Positions 6,412-14,105 of a stretch of 26,994 nt of DNA are shown here, piece after piece (position 1 is the stretch's first letter; each line of letters opens with the position of its first letter). This DNA comes from JBDKTH01 sp964558295 (lineage in GTDB: Bacteria > Planctomycetota > Planctomycetia > Pirellulales > Thermoguttaceae): NCBI GenBank assembly GCA_964558295.1, contig CAZLDQ010000062.1:1-26994 (forward strand), read 5' to 3'. The notes below the pieces were generated by a model that saw nothing but the letters and a program-made list of their open reading frames with translations, was not told the origin of the DNA and ran no database searches. The position numbers were made by a program, and so were the translations under genes.

Positions 6412-6865
6412 GTGCCACACCGGTTGTTTCGCAACACCCTGGTCATCCACGACGGCAGCAAACAGGCTAATCGGGCATTCGAGAAAGCTCTGGCTCTGAC
6501 CCTTTGGGGCGAGTTGGAATTGCACGTCATGTACATGAGCGAATCGCCGCCGCAGTTCGTCGTCAGTGTCGCCGAAGTAAACGACCACAAAGGAAAGACT
6601 AAAGCGGCTTATGAGGATCTCTCCGGGGGACTGCGCCGGCAGGCGGCTGGCAGAGAGGTGAGTCTGGAGACGTCTGAAGACCCACTTTCAGTACGGGCAC
6701 GATGTCGAGACAATTGCATCGTCCATCAGAAATCAACATTTTGACATGGTGGTAGTCGGCATGGTCCGCCGCGTTAAGATTCTCAAGAGGCTCATGGGCG
6801 ACTGGCTCAGCACCAGCCAGAAATTGGCCCTTTTGGCAGCTTGCACCGTGCTCATGGTCAAATGA
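6412..6865 (+). pseudogene. Universal stress protein, frameshifted
   Basis: A GTG at 6412 (one base after the antiporter stop) begins a UspA-like sequence: LFRNTLVIHDGSKQANRAFEKAL, then ELELHVMYMSES. The frame ends early, at codons after CIVHQKSTF near 6744. From about 6688 the +1 frame carries on as the missing C-terminal half: HFQYGHDVETIASSIRN, HFDMVVVGMVRRVKILKRL and KLALLAACTVLMVK, ending with TGA at 6863-6865, just before the next gene. The break lies around 6670-6690. This looks like a single-base indel in a recently active gene, or a sequencing error. The C-terminal half has no GxxG nucleotide loop. Confidence 0.75.
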
Positions 6866-6878
6866 AACGAGGTTTACG

Positions 6879-7298
6879 ATGTTCAACAGAATCCTAGCGG
6901 CCATCGACGGCTCGCCGGCCAGCGAGAAGGTCTTGGCCGCCGCCGTCGATCTGGCCGGCCACTACCAGGCGGAACTCATTGCCTTGAGCGTTGCCGAAGT
7001 GCCGGAGGTCGTGGCGATGGTCGATGAAGTGGACGAGATGCGCCAGAGCGCCGACGACTACTTTCGCAAGATCGGCGAGGCCGCCGTGGAATACGCCAAG
7101 AGCCGCGGGGTCAGATTGCGGAACGTTGTGGTGCGCGGCCATGCCGCCAACGAGATCATCCGCTTTGCGGAGGCGGAAGGTGTCAACCTGATCGTCATCG
7201 GACGCCAGGGGCACTCGCGTGTGACGCGATTCTTCCTGGGCAGCACGACTGACCGAGTGAGCGAGCACTGCCACTGCACTGTGATGATTGTGAAATAG
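6879..7298 (+). CDS. Universal stress protein (UspA family), intact
   Basis: A 139-residue, full-length UspA-fold protein beginning MFNRILAAIDGSPASEKVLAAA. It keeps the ATP-binding signature: IGRQGHSRVTRFFLGSTTDRVSEH fits GxxG followed by nine residues and GS. It ends in CTVMIVK, the usual last strand. Translation starts at an ATG with GAGG upstream, 13 bases after the broken stress-protein gene and 16 before crcB, clearly in the same operon. It is probably a nucleotide-binding stress factor induced together with the fluoride channel. Confidence 0.92.
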   Translation: MFNRILAAIDGSPASEKVLAAAVDLAGHYQAELIALSVAEVPEVVAMVDEVDEMRQSADDYFRKIGEAAVEYAKSRGVRLRNVVVRGHAANEIIRFAEAEGVNLIVIGRQGHSRVTRFFLGSTTDRVSEHCHCTVMIVK

Positions 7299-7314
7299 TT
7301 CGGAGGACAAGGGT

Positions 7315-7755
7315 TTGAGAGAATGGCTGTCGCACCTCGGGACATGGCTCTCGCTCATCGTGACAAGCAAGGTCTTCTTGCTGATGTTGGGCGGGGGCAT
7401 CGGCACCAACGCGCGCTATTGGCTTGCCCGGTGGCTCAGCGAGGTTTCCTGGGCCAAGGGCTTCCCACTTGGCACGTTCGTCATCAACGTGAGCGGATCG
7501 TTCATCCTCGGATTGGCATCCGTCATCATCTTGGAACGGCTGCCACCAGCATACCAAAACTGGTACTTGCTGTTCGGCACGGGGTTCTGCGGCGGCTACA
7601 CGACCTTTTCCACTTTCGAGTGGGAGACCTTCAAGCTGGTCCGCGACAGCAGTTGGCGGTTTGCCACCATGAACGTCCTTGGCAGCGTTCTGGCAGGGTT
7701 TCTCGGGGTCGTCATTGCAGTCGCGATGGCAGGTATCCTCTTCCCAAGGCGATAG
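7315..7755 (+). CDS. crcB: Fluoride ion channel CrcB/Fluc
   Basis: A 146-residue small membrane protein with four hydrophobic helices, typical of the dual-topology dimeric Fluc channel that lets fluoride leak out of the cell. Signature motifs are present: GGGIGTNARYWLARWL (the GxxGAxxRY box), PLGTFVINVSGSFILG (the conserved Asn helix) and the GFCGGYTTFSTFEWET block containing the Phe-box and the Na+-site region. The start is TTG at 7315, supported by GGAGG eight bases upstream; no in-frame ATG lies near. It sits fifth in an operon that begins with a fluoride riboswitch, which fixes the physiological role. The stop codon overlaps the ribosome site of the DUF190 gene. Confidence 0.96.
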   Translation: MREWLSHLGTWLSLIVTSKVFLLMLGGGIGTNARYWLARWLSEVSWAKGFPLGTFVINVSGSFILGLASVIILERLPPAYQNWYLLFGTGFCGGYTTFSTFEWETFKLVRDSSWRFATMNVLGSVLAGFLGVVIAVAMAGILFPRR

Positions 7756-7765
7756 GAGCGAGTCT

Positions 7766-8107
7766 GTGAAGATCGAAGCTGAAGCCAAACTCCTGACCAT
7801 CTACGTCAACAGCACAGATCATTGGCATGGGCAGCCCTTGTATTCCGCCATTGTCCAACTTTGCAGAGATCGGGGAATTGCCGGGGCCACGGTCACCCGA
7901 TGCGTGGAGGGCTACGGCGGCAGCGGTCACCTGCACACTTCCCGACTTCTGGAACTGACCGAAAATCTTCCTGTGCGGATTGAGATCGTCGATATTTCGG
8001 AACGAATCGAGCCACTGCTCACAGCGTTGGAACCAATGATTGGCGAGGGACTGATGACCGCAGTGGACGTGCGCATTCAGCGATTCCTTCCCGACCCGAA
8101 GCAATAG
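7766..8107 (+). CDS. DUF190 family protein (PII-like), CrcB partner
   Basis: A 113-residue soluble protein of the DUF190 family, which resembles PII-type trimeric signal proteins. Recognisable features are LTIYVNSTDHWHGQPLYSAIVQLCRDRGIAGATV and GYGGSGHLHTSRLLELTENLPV. Genes of this family are often next to crcB, and here it starts (GTG at 7766, AGGAG upstream) ten bases after crcB ends. The biochemical role is unsettled; regulation of or response to ion flux is a reasonable guess. It is the last gene of the fluoride operon. I see no clear intrinsic terminator after it. Confidence 0.88.
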   Translation: MKIEAEAKLLTIYVNSTDHWHGQPLYSAIVQLCRDRGIAGATVTRCVEGYGGSGHLHTSRLLELTENLPVRIEIVDISERIEPLLTALEPMIGEGLMTAVDVRIQRFLPDPKQ

Positions 8108-8609
8108 TCCTGCTTGCGGCTGGGTTGCGAAGCGATGGCTCACGTGTTGCTCGCGCGGATCACACCTCAACGGGATTGTCCACGATTACCACGAAACCCC
8201 TTGATCTACCACCGTAAGTCGTTAGGTTTGGTCCTGGTCTGCAAGGGTTTGCTGCCCCCGGCAATCTCGCCATAAACCACGAAATCACCAGACCTTTGGA
8301 GCCGTTCTCCGGCTAGGGCGGGTCCAAATTCGGGACTAATAGGTTGCTGGGTCAAATCCAGTCGCCCTGACTTTCCTTAGAAAGAAGCCCTTCGGCGAAA
8401 CGAACCAGATCGAGAATATCCCTGCGGACGGAAGAGTCTGAACCGCGCTACAAATCGGCCGCGTTTTGGCTCCACCTGAAGATCGTCCGGACAACCTCTC
8501 CCCGGTGTTTGTCGCTCCCCCCCAGTTTGTGGAACGGCATGACCCTGCCCAAGCCTGTCAGTATGTCCGCTGCATCAAGTTCTGCCGCACACCCCAGCAT
8601 GGCAGTTGG
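8108..8609. other. Gene-free stretch with a small tRNA-like fold
   Basis: No convincing coding frame. At 8314-8370 (plus) TAGGGCG pairs with CGCCCTG as a seven-pair acceptor-like stem followed by an unpaired A. Just inside the 3' arm is a T-arm-like hairpin (GCTGG, loop GTCAAAT, CCAGT), and nearer the 5' arm GTCC-AAATTCG-GGAC forms another hairpin. Total length is only 57 bases, too short for a normal tRNA, with no D arm. It could be a decayed tRNA, an unrelated structured RNA or chance. The rest shows nothing I can name. It separates the fluoride island from the catabolic island. Confidence 0.3.
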
Positions 8610-9851
8610 CTAGTCGAAAACCAGTAAGGAACTCCGCCGGCTGGTCGCGCGTCGGTACTCTGCCGGCGTTTGCTGGGTTGTTCTCCGGAGGACGCGATAC
8701 ATAGTCTCGACGTGAGGGAAACCCGCCAGGTGGGCGACTTGTTTCAGGGGGAAATCGGTGGTGGCCAGCAGTTCTCGGGCACGCTGCACTTGGACCCGTA
8801 CGATTTCCGCCCGCGGAGTGCGTCCCAAATGCCTCAGGAACTGCCGGTCCAGCGTGGCGCGTGAGACCTTCACGTGGCGAAGGACTTCTTCCATTTTCAG
8901 TCCTCGGCAGGCGTGCGTACGGATGTAGCGAACGGCGTCGGCGATCTCAGGATCGGCGAAAGCGAGGACCTCGGTCGAGCGGCGGGGCACCACCCCGGCA
9001 GGCTTGACCACAACCCAGCGTGGCGACTGTTGTTGACGCTGGACCATTCCGTGCAAGAGAGCCGCCGCCTCGTAGCCGACTTGGTATGCGTTCGGATCGA
9101 CGCTTGACAGCGAGGGGGTCGCCAGGTCGCAGCGGACTTCGTCGTTGTCGATGCCTATGACGCCGAGAGAGTCTGGGACGTCAATTCCATGCTCGGCACA
9201 GACGTTCAAGACTTGTTGGGCCCGCATGTCGTTGCACGCCAGAAGGCCTGCCGGTTTGGGCAGCCGGGAAAGCCACGCGGCCAGTGAGTGGGCATGACGT
9301 TGGGCCGCCGCCTCGCTCTTTGCAAGGCCCGCAGGCTTTCCACTGGACGGAGGAATGTAGAGGTGCGGGGTCAAACCCCACACGGTCACATATTCCGCAA
9401 ATAGCCGGGCCCTCTCGCGGGAGAACACCGTATCCGGGAAACCCGTGTAGGCCAAATGCTGAAAACCACACTCCCGGAGATGGTCGACGGCGAGCCGGAC
9501 GATCGCCTGATGATCCACGACGATCCCCGAGGTGTCTGGCGAGAGGTGTTGCTCGTAGACGTTCACCACCGGCACGCGCAGGCGGCGGAGTTGGCGAGCC
9601 AACTGGGTACTGGCCACGCGCGCAATGATCCCGTCCGGCTTCCAATCTTTCAGTCCACGGGGGGCCGGATCGTCGAACGCCCGTTCCTCGTGAAGGAAGG
9701 TCCAGGGGCCATGGGTCTTCGCATACGCGGCGATTCCTTGGAGCACCCTCCGCCCGAAACTGTGCGACGACTCGACGAGCAAAGCCACGCGCAACTGTTT
9801 TCGCATACGGTCGCGTCCCACCGGGGGATGAGGAGCCGCGTCAAAAGACAT
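8610..9851 (-). CDS. XylR-type transcriptional regulator (sugar-binding sensor plus AraC HTH)
   Basis: About 413 residues. The N-terminal two thirds is a LacI-like periplasmic-binding-protein sensor: RVALLVESSHSFGRRVLQGIAAYA, then DGIIARV, VPVVNV, a central FQHLAYTG, and LGVIGIDNDEVRCDLATPSLSSVDPNAYQVGYEAA. The last 100 residues are an AraC-type double helix-turn-helix: VSRATLDRQFLRHLGRTPRAEI and PLKQVAHLAGFPHVETMYRVLRRTTQQTPAEYRR. There is no N-terminal LacI HTH, which is the E. coli XylR architecture. Such proteins usually activate a neighbouring sugar operon when the ligand binds. It diverges from the URO-D methyltransferase gene at 9956. The start is uncertain: ATG at 9851 lacks a ribosome site; ATG at 9806 has a weak GGTGGGA upstream. 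Confidence 0.85.
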   Translation of the reverse strand: MSFDAAPHPPVGRDRMRKQLRVALLVESSHSFGRRVLQGIAAYAKTHGPWTFLHEERAFDDPAPRGLKDWKPDGIIARVASTQLARQLRRLRVPVVNVYEQHLSPDTSGIVVDHQAIVRLAVDHLRECGFQHLAYTGFPDTVFSRERARLFAEYVTVWGLTPHLYIPPSSGKPAGLAKSEAAAQRHAHSLAAWLSRLPKPAGLLACNDMRAQQVLNVCAEHGIDVPDSLGVIGIDNDEVRCDLATPSLSSVDPNAYQVGYEAAALLHGMVQRQQQSPRWVVVKPAGVVPRRSTEVLAFADPEIADAVRYIRTHACRGLKMEEVLRHVKVSRATLDRQFLRHLGRTPRAEIVRVQVQRARELLATTDFPLKQVAHLAGFPHVETMYRVLRRTTQQTPAEYRRATSRRSSLLVFD

Positions 9852-9914
9852 GACGACTATAATCAATATTCTCGCCGTTCTACCGCCCCTCGTCAACCGA
9901 TATACTGCATTCCA

Positions 9915-9931
9915 GCGATTGTCGGAATCGC
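9915..9931. promoter_or_regulatory. Candidate operator between regulator 1 and the methyltransferase operon
   Basis: GCGATT-GTCGG-AATCGC is a perfect six-base-pair inverted repeat, 25 bases before the ATG at 9956 in the divergent intergenic region. It may be a binding site for the adjacent XylR-type regulator. This is inference from position and symmetry only. Confidence 0.35.
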
Positions 9932-9955
9932 GAGACTCTACCGGAGAGATCACGC

Positions 9956-10963
9956 ATGAACGGCTTTGAACGTGTCACGGCGATGCTCGAGGGCGACCCG
10001 GTCGATCGGTTGCCGCGAATGCCGATTACCATGATGTTTGCGGCCGATCAGCTTGGTGTGTCCTATGGGCAATATGCCAGGGATTACCGAACGCTGGTCG
10101 ATGCACAACTGCTGACGGCCGAGCGGTTTGGCTTTGACTACGTCTCGGTTATTTCCGATCCCGCCCGGGAGGCGGCCGACTGCGGGGCTCGGATCCAGTA
10201 CTTTGACGATCAGCCTCCGGCGATTGACGAGACGGCGGCGCTGCTGGCCGACAAGCAGACCCTGGCCGGGCTGCCAATGCCGGACCCTTGCGGCGGCGGC
10301 CGGATGTATGATCGCGTGCAGGCCGCGGCTCGGTTCCGCGAGAAGGTCAAAGGAGAACTGGCCATTGAAGGCTGGGTCGAAGGGCCTTGTGCCGAGGCGG
10401 CCGATCTGCGCGGCATCAACCAGTTGATGCTCGACTTCTTCGACGATCCGTCGTTCGTGCACGACTTGTTCGAATTCGCCGTAGCACTGGGGCTGCGGTT
10501 TGCCAAGGCCCAAGTTGACGCGGGGGTTGATTTCATCGGCGTCGGTGATGCGGCCGCCTCGCTGGTTGGCCCGCAGATCTACGAAGAATTTGTGTTTCCC
10601 TACGAGCAGCGGTTGGTGGACGGGCTCCACGCGATGGGGACGAAGGTTCGCTTGCACATCTGCGGGAACACCACCCGGATTCTTTCCGGGATGGGCAAGC
10701 TCGGCTGTGACCTGGTCGACCTGGACTCGAAGGTTTCCCTCCAAAAGGCCCGCGAAGTCATGGGGCCCACCCAGGTCTTGGCTGGCAATATCGATCCAGT
10801 GAAGACGCTGCGCAACGGCACGCCGGATACGGTGGCTGCGGCAATTGCCCAGTGCTACGCTGAGGCAGGTCCTCGCTATGTCATCGCCGCCGGCTGCGAA
10901 GTCCCCCGCGACACGCCCCCGGAAAACGTCCGTGCGATGGCAATCGACTTGACTCGGAGGTGA
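9956..10963 (+). CDS. URO-D-fold corrinoid methyltransferase (MtaA/MtbA-like)
   Basis: A 335-residue protein of the uroporphyrinogen decarboxylase superfamily, in the branch that moves methyl groups to or from corrinoid proteins rather than making heme. The zinc-ligand pattern of MtaA/MtbA is present: His234-Ile-Cys236 in RLHICGNT and Cys314 in AAGCEVPRDTPPENV. The N-terminus MNGFERVTAMLEGDPVDRLPRMPI and the barrel segments GWVEGPCAEAADLRG and DFIGVGDAAASLVGPQIYEEFVFPY are typical. GGAGAG precedes the ATG. It is encoded with a corrinoid protein (136 bases downstream) and a second URO-D protein, so methyl transfer is far more likely than decarboxylation. The final acceptor is not known; coenzyme M is uncertain in bacteria, and tetrahydrofolate or another thiol is possible. 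Confidence 0.87.
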   Translation: MNGFERVTAMLEGDPVDRLPRMPITMMFAADQLGVSYGQYARDYRTLVDAQLLTAERFGFDYVSVISDPAREAADCGARIQYFDDQPPAIDETAALLADKQTLAGLPMPDPCGGGRMYDRVQAAARFREKVKGELAIEGWVEGPCAEAADLRGINQLMLDFFDDPSFVHDLFEFAVALGLRFAKAQVDAGVDFIGVGDAAASLVGPQIYEEFVFPYEQRLVDGLHAMGTKVRLHICGNTTRILSGMGKLGCDLVDLDSKVSLQKAREVMGPTQVLAGNIDPVKTLRNGTPDTVAAAIAQCYAEAGPRYVIAAGCEVPRDTPPENVRAMAIDLTRR

Positions 10964-11098
10964 CCAGCCGCCCCGTCGAACAGGGAGGACGCAAAAGCCG
11001 CATGGATTGCGCAAACACTACGTTGATCGGCGCACCAAATCGCTGCAACATGAGGGAGAGAGACCACTAGCACGCGCCTTGCGACAGGAGGAAGGCCT

Positions 11099-11740
11099 AT
11101 GCCCCGTTTTAGAGAACTCTACGACGCCATCTTGACCGGCGATGCGAAGAAGGCGGAGTCTGTCGTCCGCGAGGCCTTAACCGCGGGGGCGAATCCGGGA
11201 GACCTGATCACCGAGTCGATGATTCCGGCCATGGACGAAGTCGGCAAGCGATTCGAGTGTAATGAGTACTTTGTGCCCGAGCTATTGATTGCCGCCCGGG
11301 CGATGAAGACCGCGCTGGGGTTGATCACGCCGCATCTTTTGGAGCGGGGCGTGGAACGTGCGGGGCGGGTGGTGATTGGGACCGTTCAGGGGGATTTGCA
11401 CGACATCGGCAAGAACCTCGTCGCCTCGATGCTCGAAGGGGGCGGCTTTGAGGTCATCGATCTGGGCGTGGATGTGCCGCCGGAAAAGTTCGTTCAGGCG
11501 GTCGGGCAGAAAGAGGGCTCGATCCTCGCCCTTTCGGCCCTTCTGACCACCACCATGACCACGATGAAGACGGTCATCGACGCCCTGGTAAAAGCCGGGC
11601 TGCGCGACAAGACCAAGATCATCGTCGGCGGCGCGCCGGTCACCCAACAATTCGCCGAGGAAATCGGGGCGGATGGATACAGTGATAACGCGAGCACAGC
11701 CGTGGCGCTGGCCCGCAAGTTGGTGCATGCGGCGACCTGA
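11099..11740 (+). CDS. Corrinoid (B12-binding) methyltransferase protein, MtaC/MtbC-like
   Basis: A 213-residue cytosolic corrinoid carrier. Residues 1-85 form the helical cap (FRELYDAILTGDAKKAESVVREAL, ESMIPAMDEVGKRFECNEYFVPELLIAARAM). Residues 90-213 are the B12-binding Rossmann domain, with DLHDIGKNLV (the cobalt ligand is His101), then LALSALLTTTMTTM and IIVGGAPVTQQFAEEIGADGYSDNA. Length and motif order match MtaC/MtbC/MtmC. Translation starts at an ATG with a strong AGGAGG site. It sits between two URO-D-fold proteins that would be its methylating and demethylating partners. No substrate-specific methyltransferase of the MtaB, MtbB or MtgB type is seen in the window, so one of the URO-D proteins may play that role. 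Confidence 0.92.
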   Translation: MPRFRELYDAILTGDAKKAESVVREALTAGANPGDLITESMIPAMDEVGKRFECNEYFVPELLIAARAMKTALGLITPHLLERGVERAGRVVIGTVQGDLHDIGKNLVASMLEGGGFEVIDLGVDVPPEKFVQAVGQKEGSILALSALLTTTMTTMKTVIDALVKAGLRDKTKIIVGGAPVTQQFAEEIGADGYSDNASTAVALARKLVHAAT

Positions 11741-11777
11741 GTGGGAACCGGTCGAATAAGGTTGGACGGGGGACACG

Positions 11778-13406
11778 ATGACGGGAAAAGAGCGGATTCA
11801 ACGGGCGTTTCGTGGGGACGTGGTTGATCGAACGCCGTGGGTGCCCTTTGTCGGCTGCCATGGCGGAGCGATTTTGGGGATCAAGGCCACCGACTACCTG
11901 CAATCCACGTCGTATCTTGTGCAAGGCGTCGAGGCGGCCATCGCCCGTTACCAGCCGGACGGCATCCCCGTGGCGTTCGACCTGCAACTCGAGGCGGAGG
12001 TGCTCGGCTGCGAACTGGCCTGGGCCGACCAGACACCTCCGGCCGTGCGTAGCCATCCGCTCAGCCGGGGGCACAAGCTCGAAGAGCTGCAAGTTCCCAC
12101 GCCGGAGTGTGGACGCATTAAGACCGTTTTGGCCGCAGCCTGGGAGTTGGCACAGCGCCATCCGGAGGTCGCAATCTACGGCCTCTTCACCGGGCCGTTT
12201 ACGCTGGCGTTGCACCTGTTGGGCACCGACATCTTCATGAAGATGTTCGACGCGCCGGACGAGGTAGCGCGTGTGATGGCGTTTTGCCGCGATGTGTGCC
12301 TGGCGATGTCGGACTACTACTTGGACGCCGGCTGTTCCGTTGTGGCGATGGTCGACCCGATGACCAGCCAGATCGGCCCCGATCAATTCCGCCAGTTCGT
12401 CAGCCCCTATGCCGTGCCGGTTTTCGATCACGTGCGGCGGCGCGGCGGGCTGAGTTCCTTCTTCGTCTGCGGCCATGCCCAGCGCAACGTCGAGGCGATG
12501 TGCGAATGCCGGCCCGACAATATCTCGGTTGATGAGAATATTCCGCTGGAATACGTGCGCGATGAGTGCTTGCCGAGGGGGATCAGTTTTGGGGGCAACC
12601 TGCAGTTGACCTCCGTGCTCCTGTTGGGCACACCCCTCGACGCGCAGCGCAACGCGATTGCTTGCCTGGAGATTGGGGGCTTGCGTGGCTTCGTGCTGGC
12701 TCCCGGGTGTGACCTGCCCTATGCCACCCCCCCAAAAAACCTGGAGGCGGTGGCTCAGGTGGTGCACAATTCGTACCAGCGCGAGGTGGTCAAGGCGATT
12801 GCCATCGAACCATCCGACGACGACCGGCTCGACATGCGCGAGTACGGCCAAGCCGACAAGGTGATTGTGGACATTATCACCCTCGACTCGGAGGCCTGTG
12901 CACCGTGCCAGTATATGGTCGACGCCGTGCAGAAAGTGGCGCCGGAATTTGAGGGGATCGTCGTGTGGCGGGAACACAAGATCAAGTCGCGCGAATCGTT
13001 GATCTTCATGACCTCGCTGATGGTCCGCAACGTGCCCACGATCTGCATCGACGGGAAGATCGCGTTCGTCTCGCAGATTCCGCCCCGCGATCAGTTGATC
13101 GCCGCCATTCAGAAGCGGATCAACGAGAAGTTCCGGATGACGATCGCCCGACGTCGTGCGTCGCTTTACGTCTTGGGCGACGGCGGCGCGGCTTGCGCTG
13201 AGGTCAAGACGCAGTGTGAGAAGGCAATCGCCGAGTTGGGATCCGAAGCCCAGGTTCACATCGTCACCGATCCCCAACTCATCGCCTCTTATGGCGTTAC
13301 GCCCGTCGAGACCCCGGCCGTAGTGATGGCCCGCTACCAGTTGAAAACCACCCGGCGGCTTCCCGAGGTTTCGGTCATCAAGGAGTGGCTCAAGGAAGTC
13401 CAGTGA
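11778..13406 (+). CDS. URO-D-fold methyltransferase fused to thioredoxin-like domains
   Basis: A 542-residue fusion. Residues 1-340 are a URO-D-superfamily barrel (MTGKERIQRAFRGDVVDRTPWVPF, YGLFTGPFTLALHLLGTDIF, MVDPMTSQIGPDQFRQFVSPY). The zinc-site region is altered: Phe229-Val-Cys231-Gly-His233 replaces His-x-Cys, while the distal Cys311 (APGCDLPYATPP) is kept. Residues about 365-450 form a thioredoxin-like domain with a Cys374-Ala-Pro-Cys377 redox pair and a cis-Pro-like NVPTICIDGK strand. Residues about 455-540 look like a second, degenerate thioredoxin fold (SLYVLGDGGAACAEVKTQC). It follows the corrinoid protein by 37 bases. A redox-active domain tied to the methyltransferase could reduce cobalt or a disulfide acceptor, but this is inference. 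Confidence 0.85.
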   Translation: MTGKERIQRAFRGDVVDRTPWVPFVGCHGGAILGIKATDYLQSTSYLVQGVEAAIARYQPDGIPVAFDLQLEAEVLGCELAWADQTPPAVRSHPLSRGHKLEELQVPTPECGRIKTVLAAAWELAQRHPEVAIYGLFTGPFTLALHLLGTDIFMKMFDAPDEVARVMAFCRDVCLAMSDYYLDAGCSVVAMVDPMTSQIGPDQFRQFVSPYAVPVFDHVRRRGGLSSFFVCGHAQRNVEAMCECRPDNISVDENIPLEYVRDECLPRGISFGGNLQLTSVLLLGTPLDAQRNAIACLEIGGLRGFVLAPGCDLPYATPPKNLEAVAQVVHNSYQREVVKAIAIEPSDDDRLDMREYGQADKVIVDIITLDSEACAPCQYMVDAVQKVAPEFEGIVVWREHKIKSRESLIFMTSLMVRNVPTICIDGKIAFVSQIPPRDQLIAAIQKRINEKFRMTIARRRASLYVLGDGGAACAEVKTQCEKAIAELGSEAQVHIVTDPQLIASYGVTPVETPAVVMARYQLKTTRRLPEVSVIKEWLKEVQ

Positions 13407-13440
13407 CCATCGCCGACTCACGCGCCCCCCGGAAACTCCC

Positions 13441-13596
13441 ATGCCCATTCCTGCCATTCTGCTTACCGGCCACTTGAACTCAGGGAAGACTGCGCTCCTC
13501 AGCCATCTGCTTGCGCCTGCTGATTGGAGCGAGCGGAGGCTGGTTGTCGTCATCAACGAATGAGGAACATTGGTAGTCATTGGTTCTCCGTTGTTC
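13441..13596 (+). pseudogene. CobW/HypB/UreG-type GTPase, remnant
   Basis: An ATG 35 bases after the URO-D fusion starts a CobW-like N-terminus, IPAILLTGHLNSGKTALLSHLL, with a complete Walker A (GHLNSGKT), then RRLVVVINE followed by TGA at 13561-13563. In frame after the stop are a few plausible residues (GTLVVIG), then another stop. The remaining several hundred residues of a CobW protein are not present in any frame. CobW-type proteins often accompany corrinoid methyltransferase genes, so this gene probably once belonged to the operon and has been lost by deletion. Confidence 0.72.
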
Positions 13597-14105
13597 TGAA
13601 ACAGGATTTAGCCTACCCGGGGTTGCCGTGGATTGCCAGGGACGTTTTTGGGCCAGACTGCCTCGCCGGGTTTTCGTTTCCCCGCCGGATGCCCTGTTGC
13701 GTGGTTTTCGTCAACACGTTGGGTTTTTGGTTTGGGCAAGTTCGCTGCAAGGGGGTGTGAACGGAACACGGAGGACCGGTCTGGTGCGGTTTGGATGCAA
13801 TCGGGAATCGTTGCGAAGGTTTCATGATCGCTCTGGGAGGATGGTTGGGAACCTATCTGGTGAACGGGTGTTTCACCATCGCTGAGCATAGCGGCCGGAA
13901 GGGCGAATGGCGAGGGGCGTTTTTGGCCACGTCAAGGAAGGGAAGGAAGCGAAAGGAACCGCAAAGACGCCGAGATCGCAAACGGGAGAGAAGCAAGCAC
14001 GCAATGGATTAAATTTACGTGCGTTGGTGTATCCTCGCGGTTGAACACTTGAGTCTCTGCGGCCTTGTCCGAAAGAACCCAAGTGGGACGCTTAGGCTAC
14101 CGTGA
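13597..14105. other. Gene-free stretch between the methyltransferase operon and regulator 2
   Basis: No coding frame resembles a known protein. It holds an inverted repeat TGGTGAA (13858-13864) and TTCACCA (13872-13878), and a purine-rich tract around 13930-14005 with the phrase ACCGCAAAGACGCCGAGATCGCAAA. That phrase resembles the dispersed GCAAAGACGC-type intergenic repeats common in environmental genomes. The tract may be the scar of the deletion that removed the CobW gene. Confidence 0.4.

Noticed and set aside
9858..9863. TATAAT between regulator 1 and the methyltransferase gene
   Set aside because: No -35 box at proper spacing on the plus strand, and the hexamer lies about 95 bases before the ATG; may be chance.
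9956..10963. Annotation as heme-pathway uroporphyrinogen decarboxylase (HemE)
   Set aside because: The His-x-Cys...Cys zinc ligands and the neighbouring corrinoid protein indicate methyl transfer.
11640..13580. Very long open frame on the minus strand opposite the URO-D/thioredoxin fusion
   Set aside because: It is the GC-rich shadow of a gene with clear family motifs; its translation is low-complexity (His, Arg, Gln rich) with no recognisable domain.
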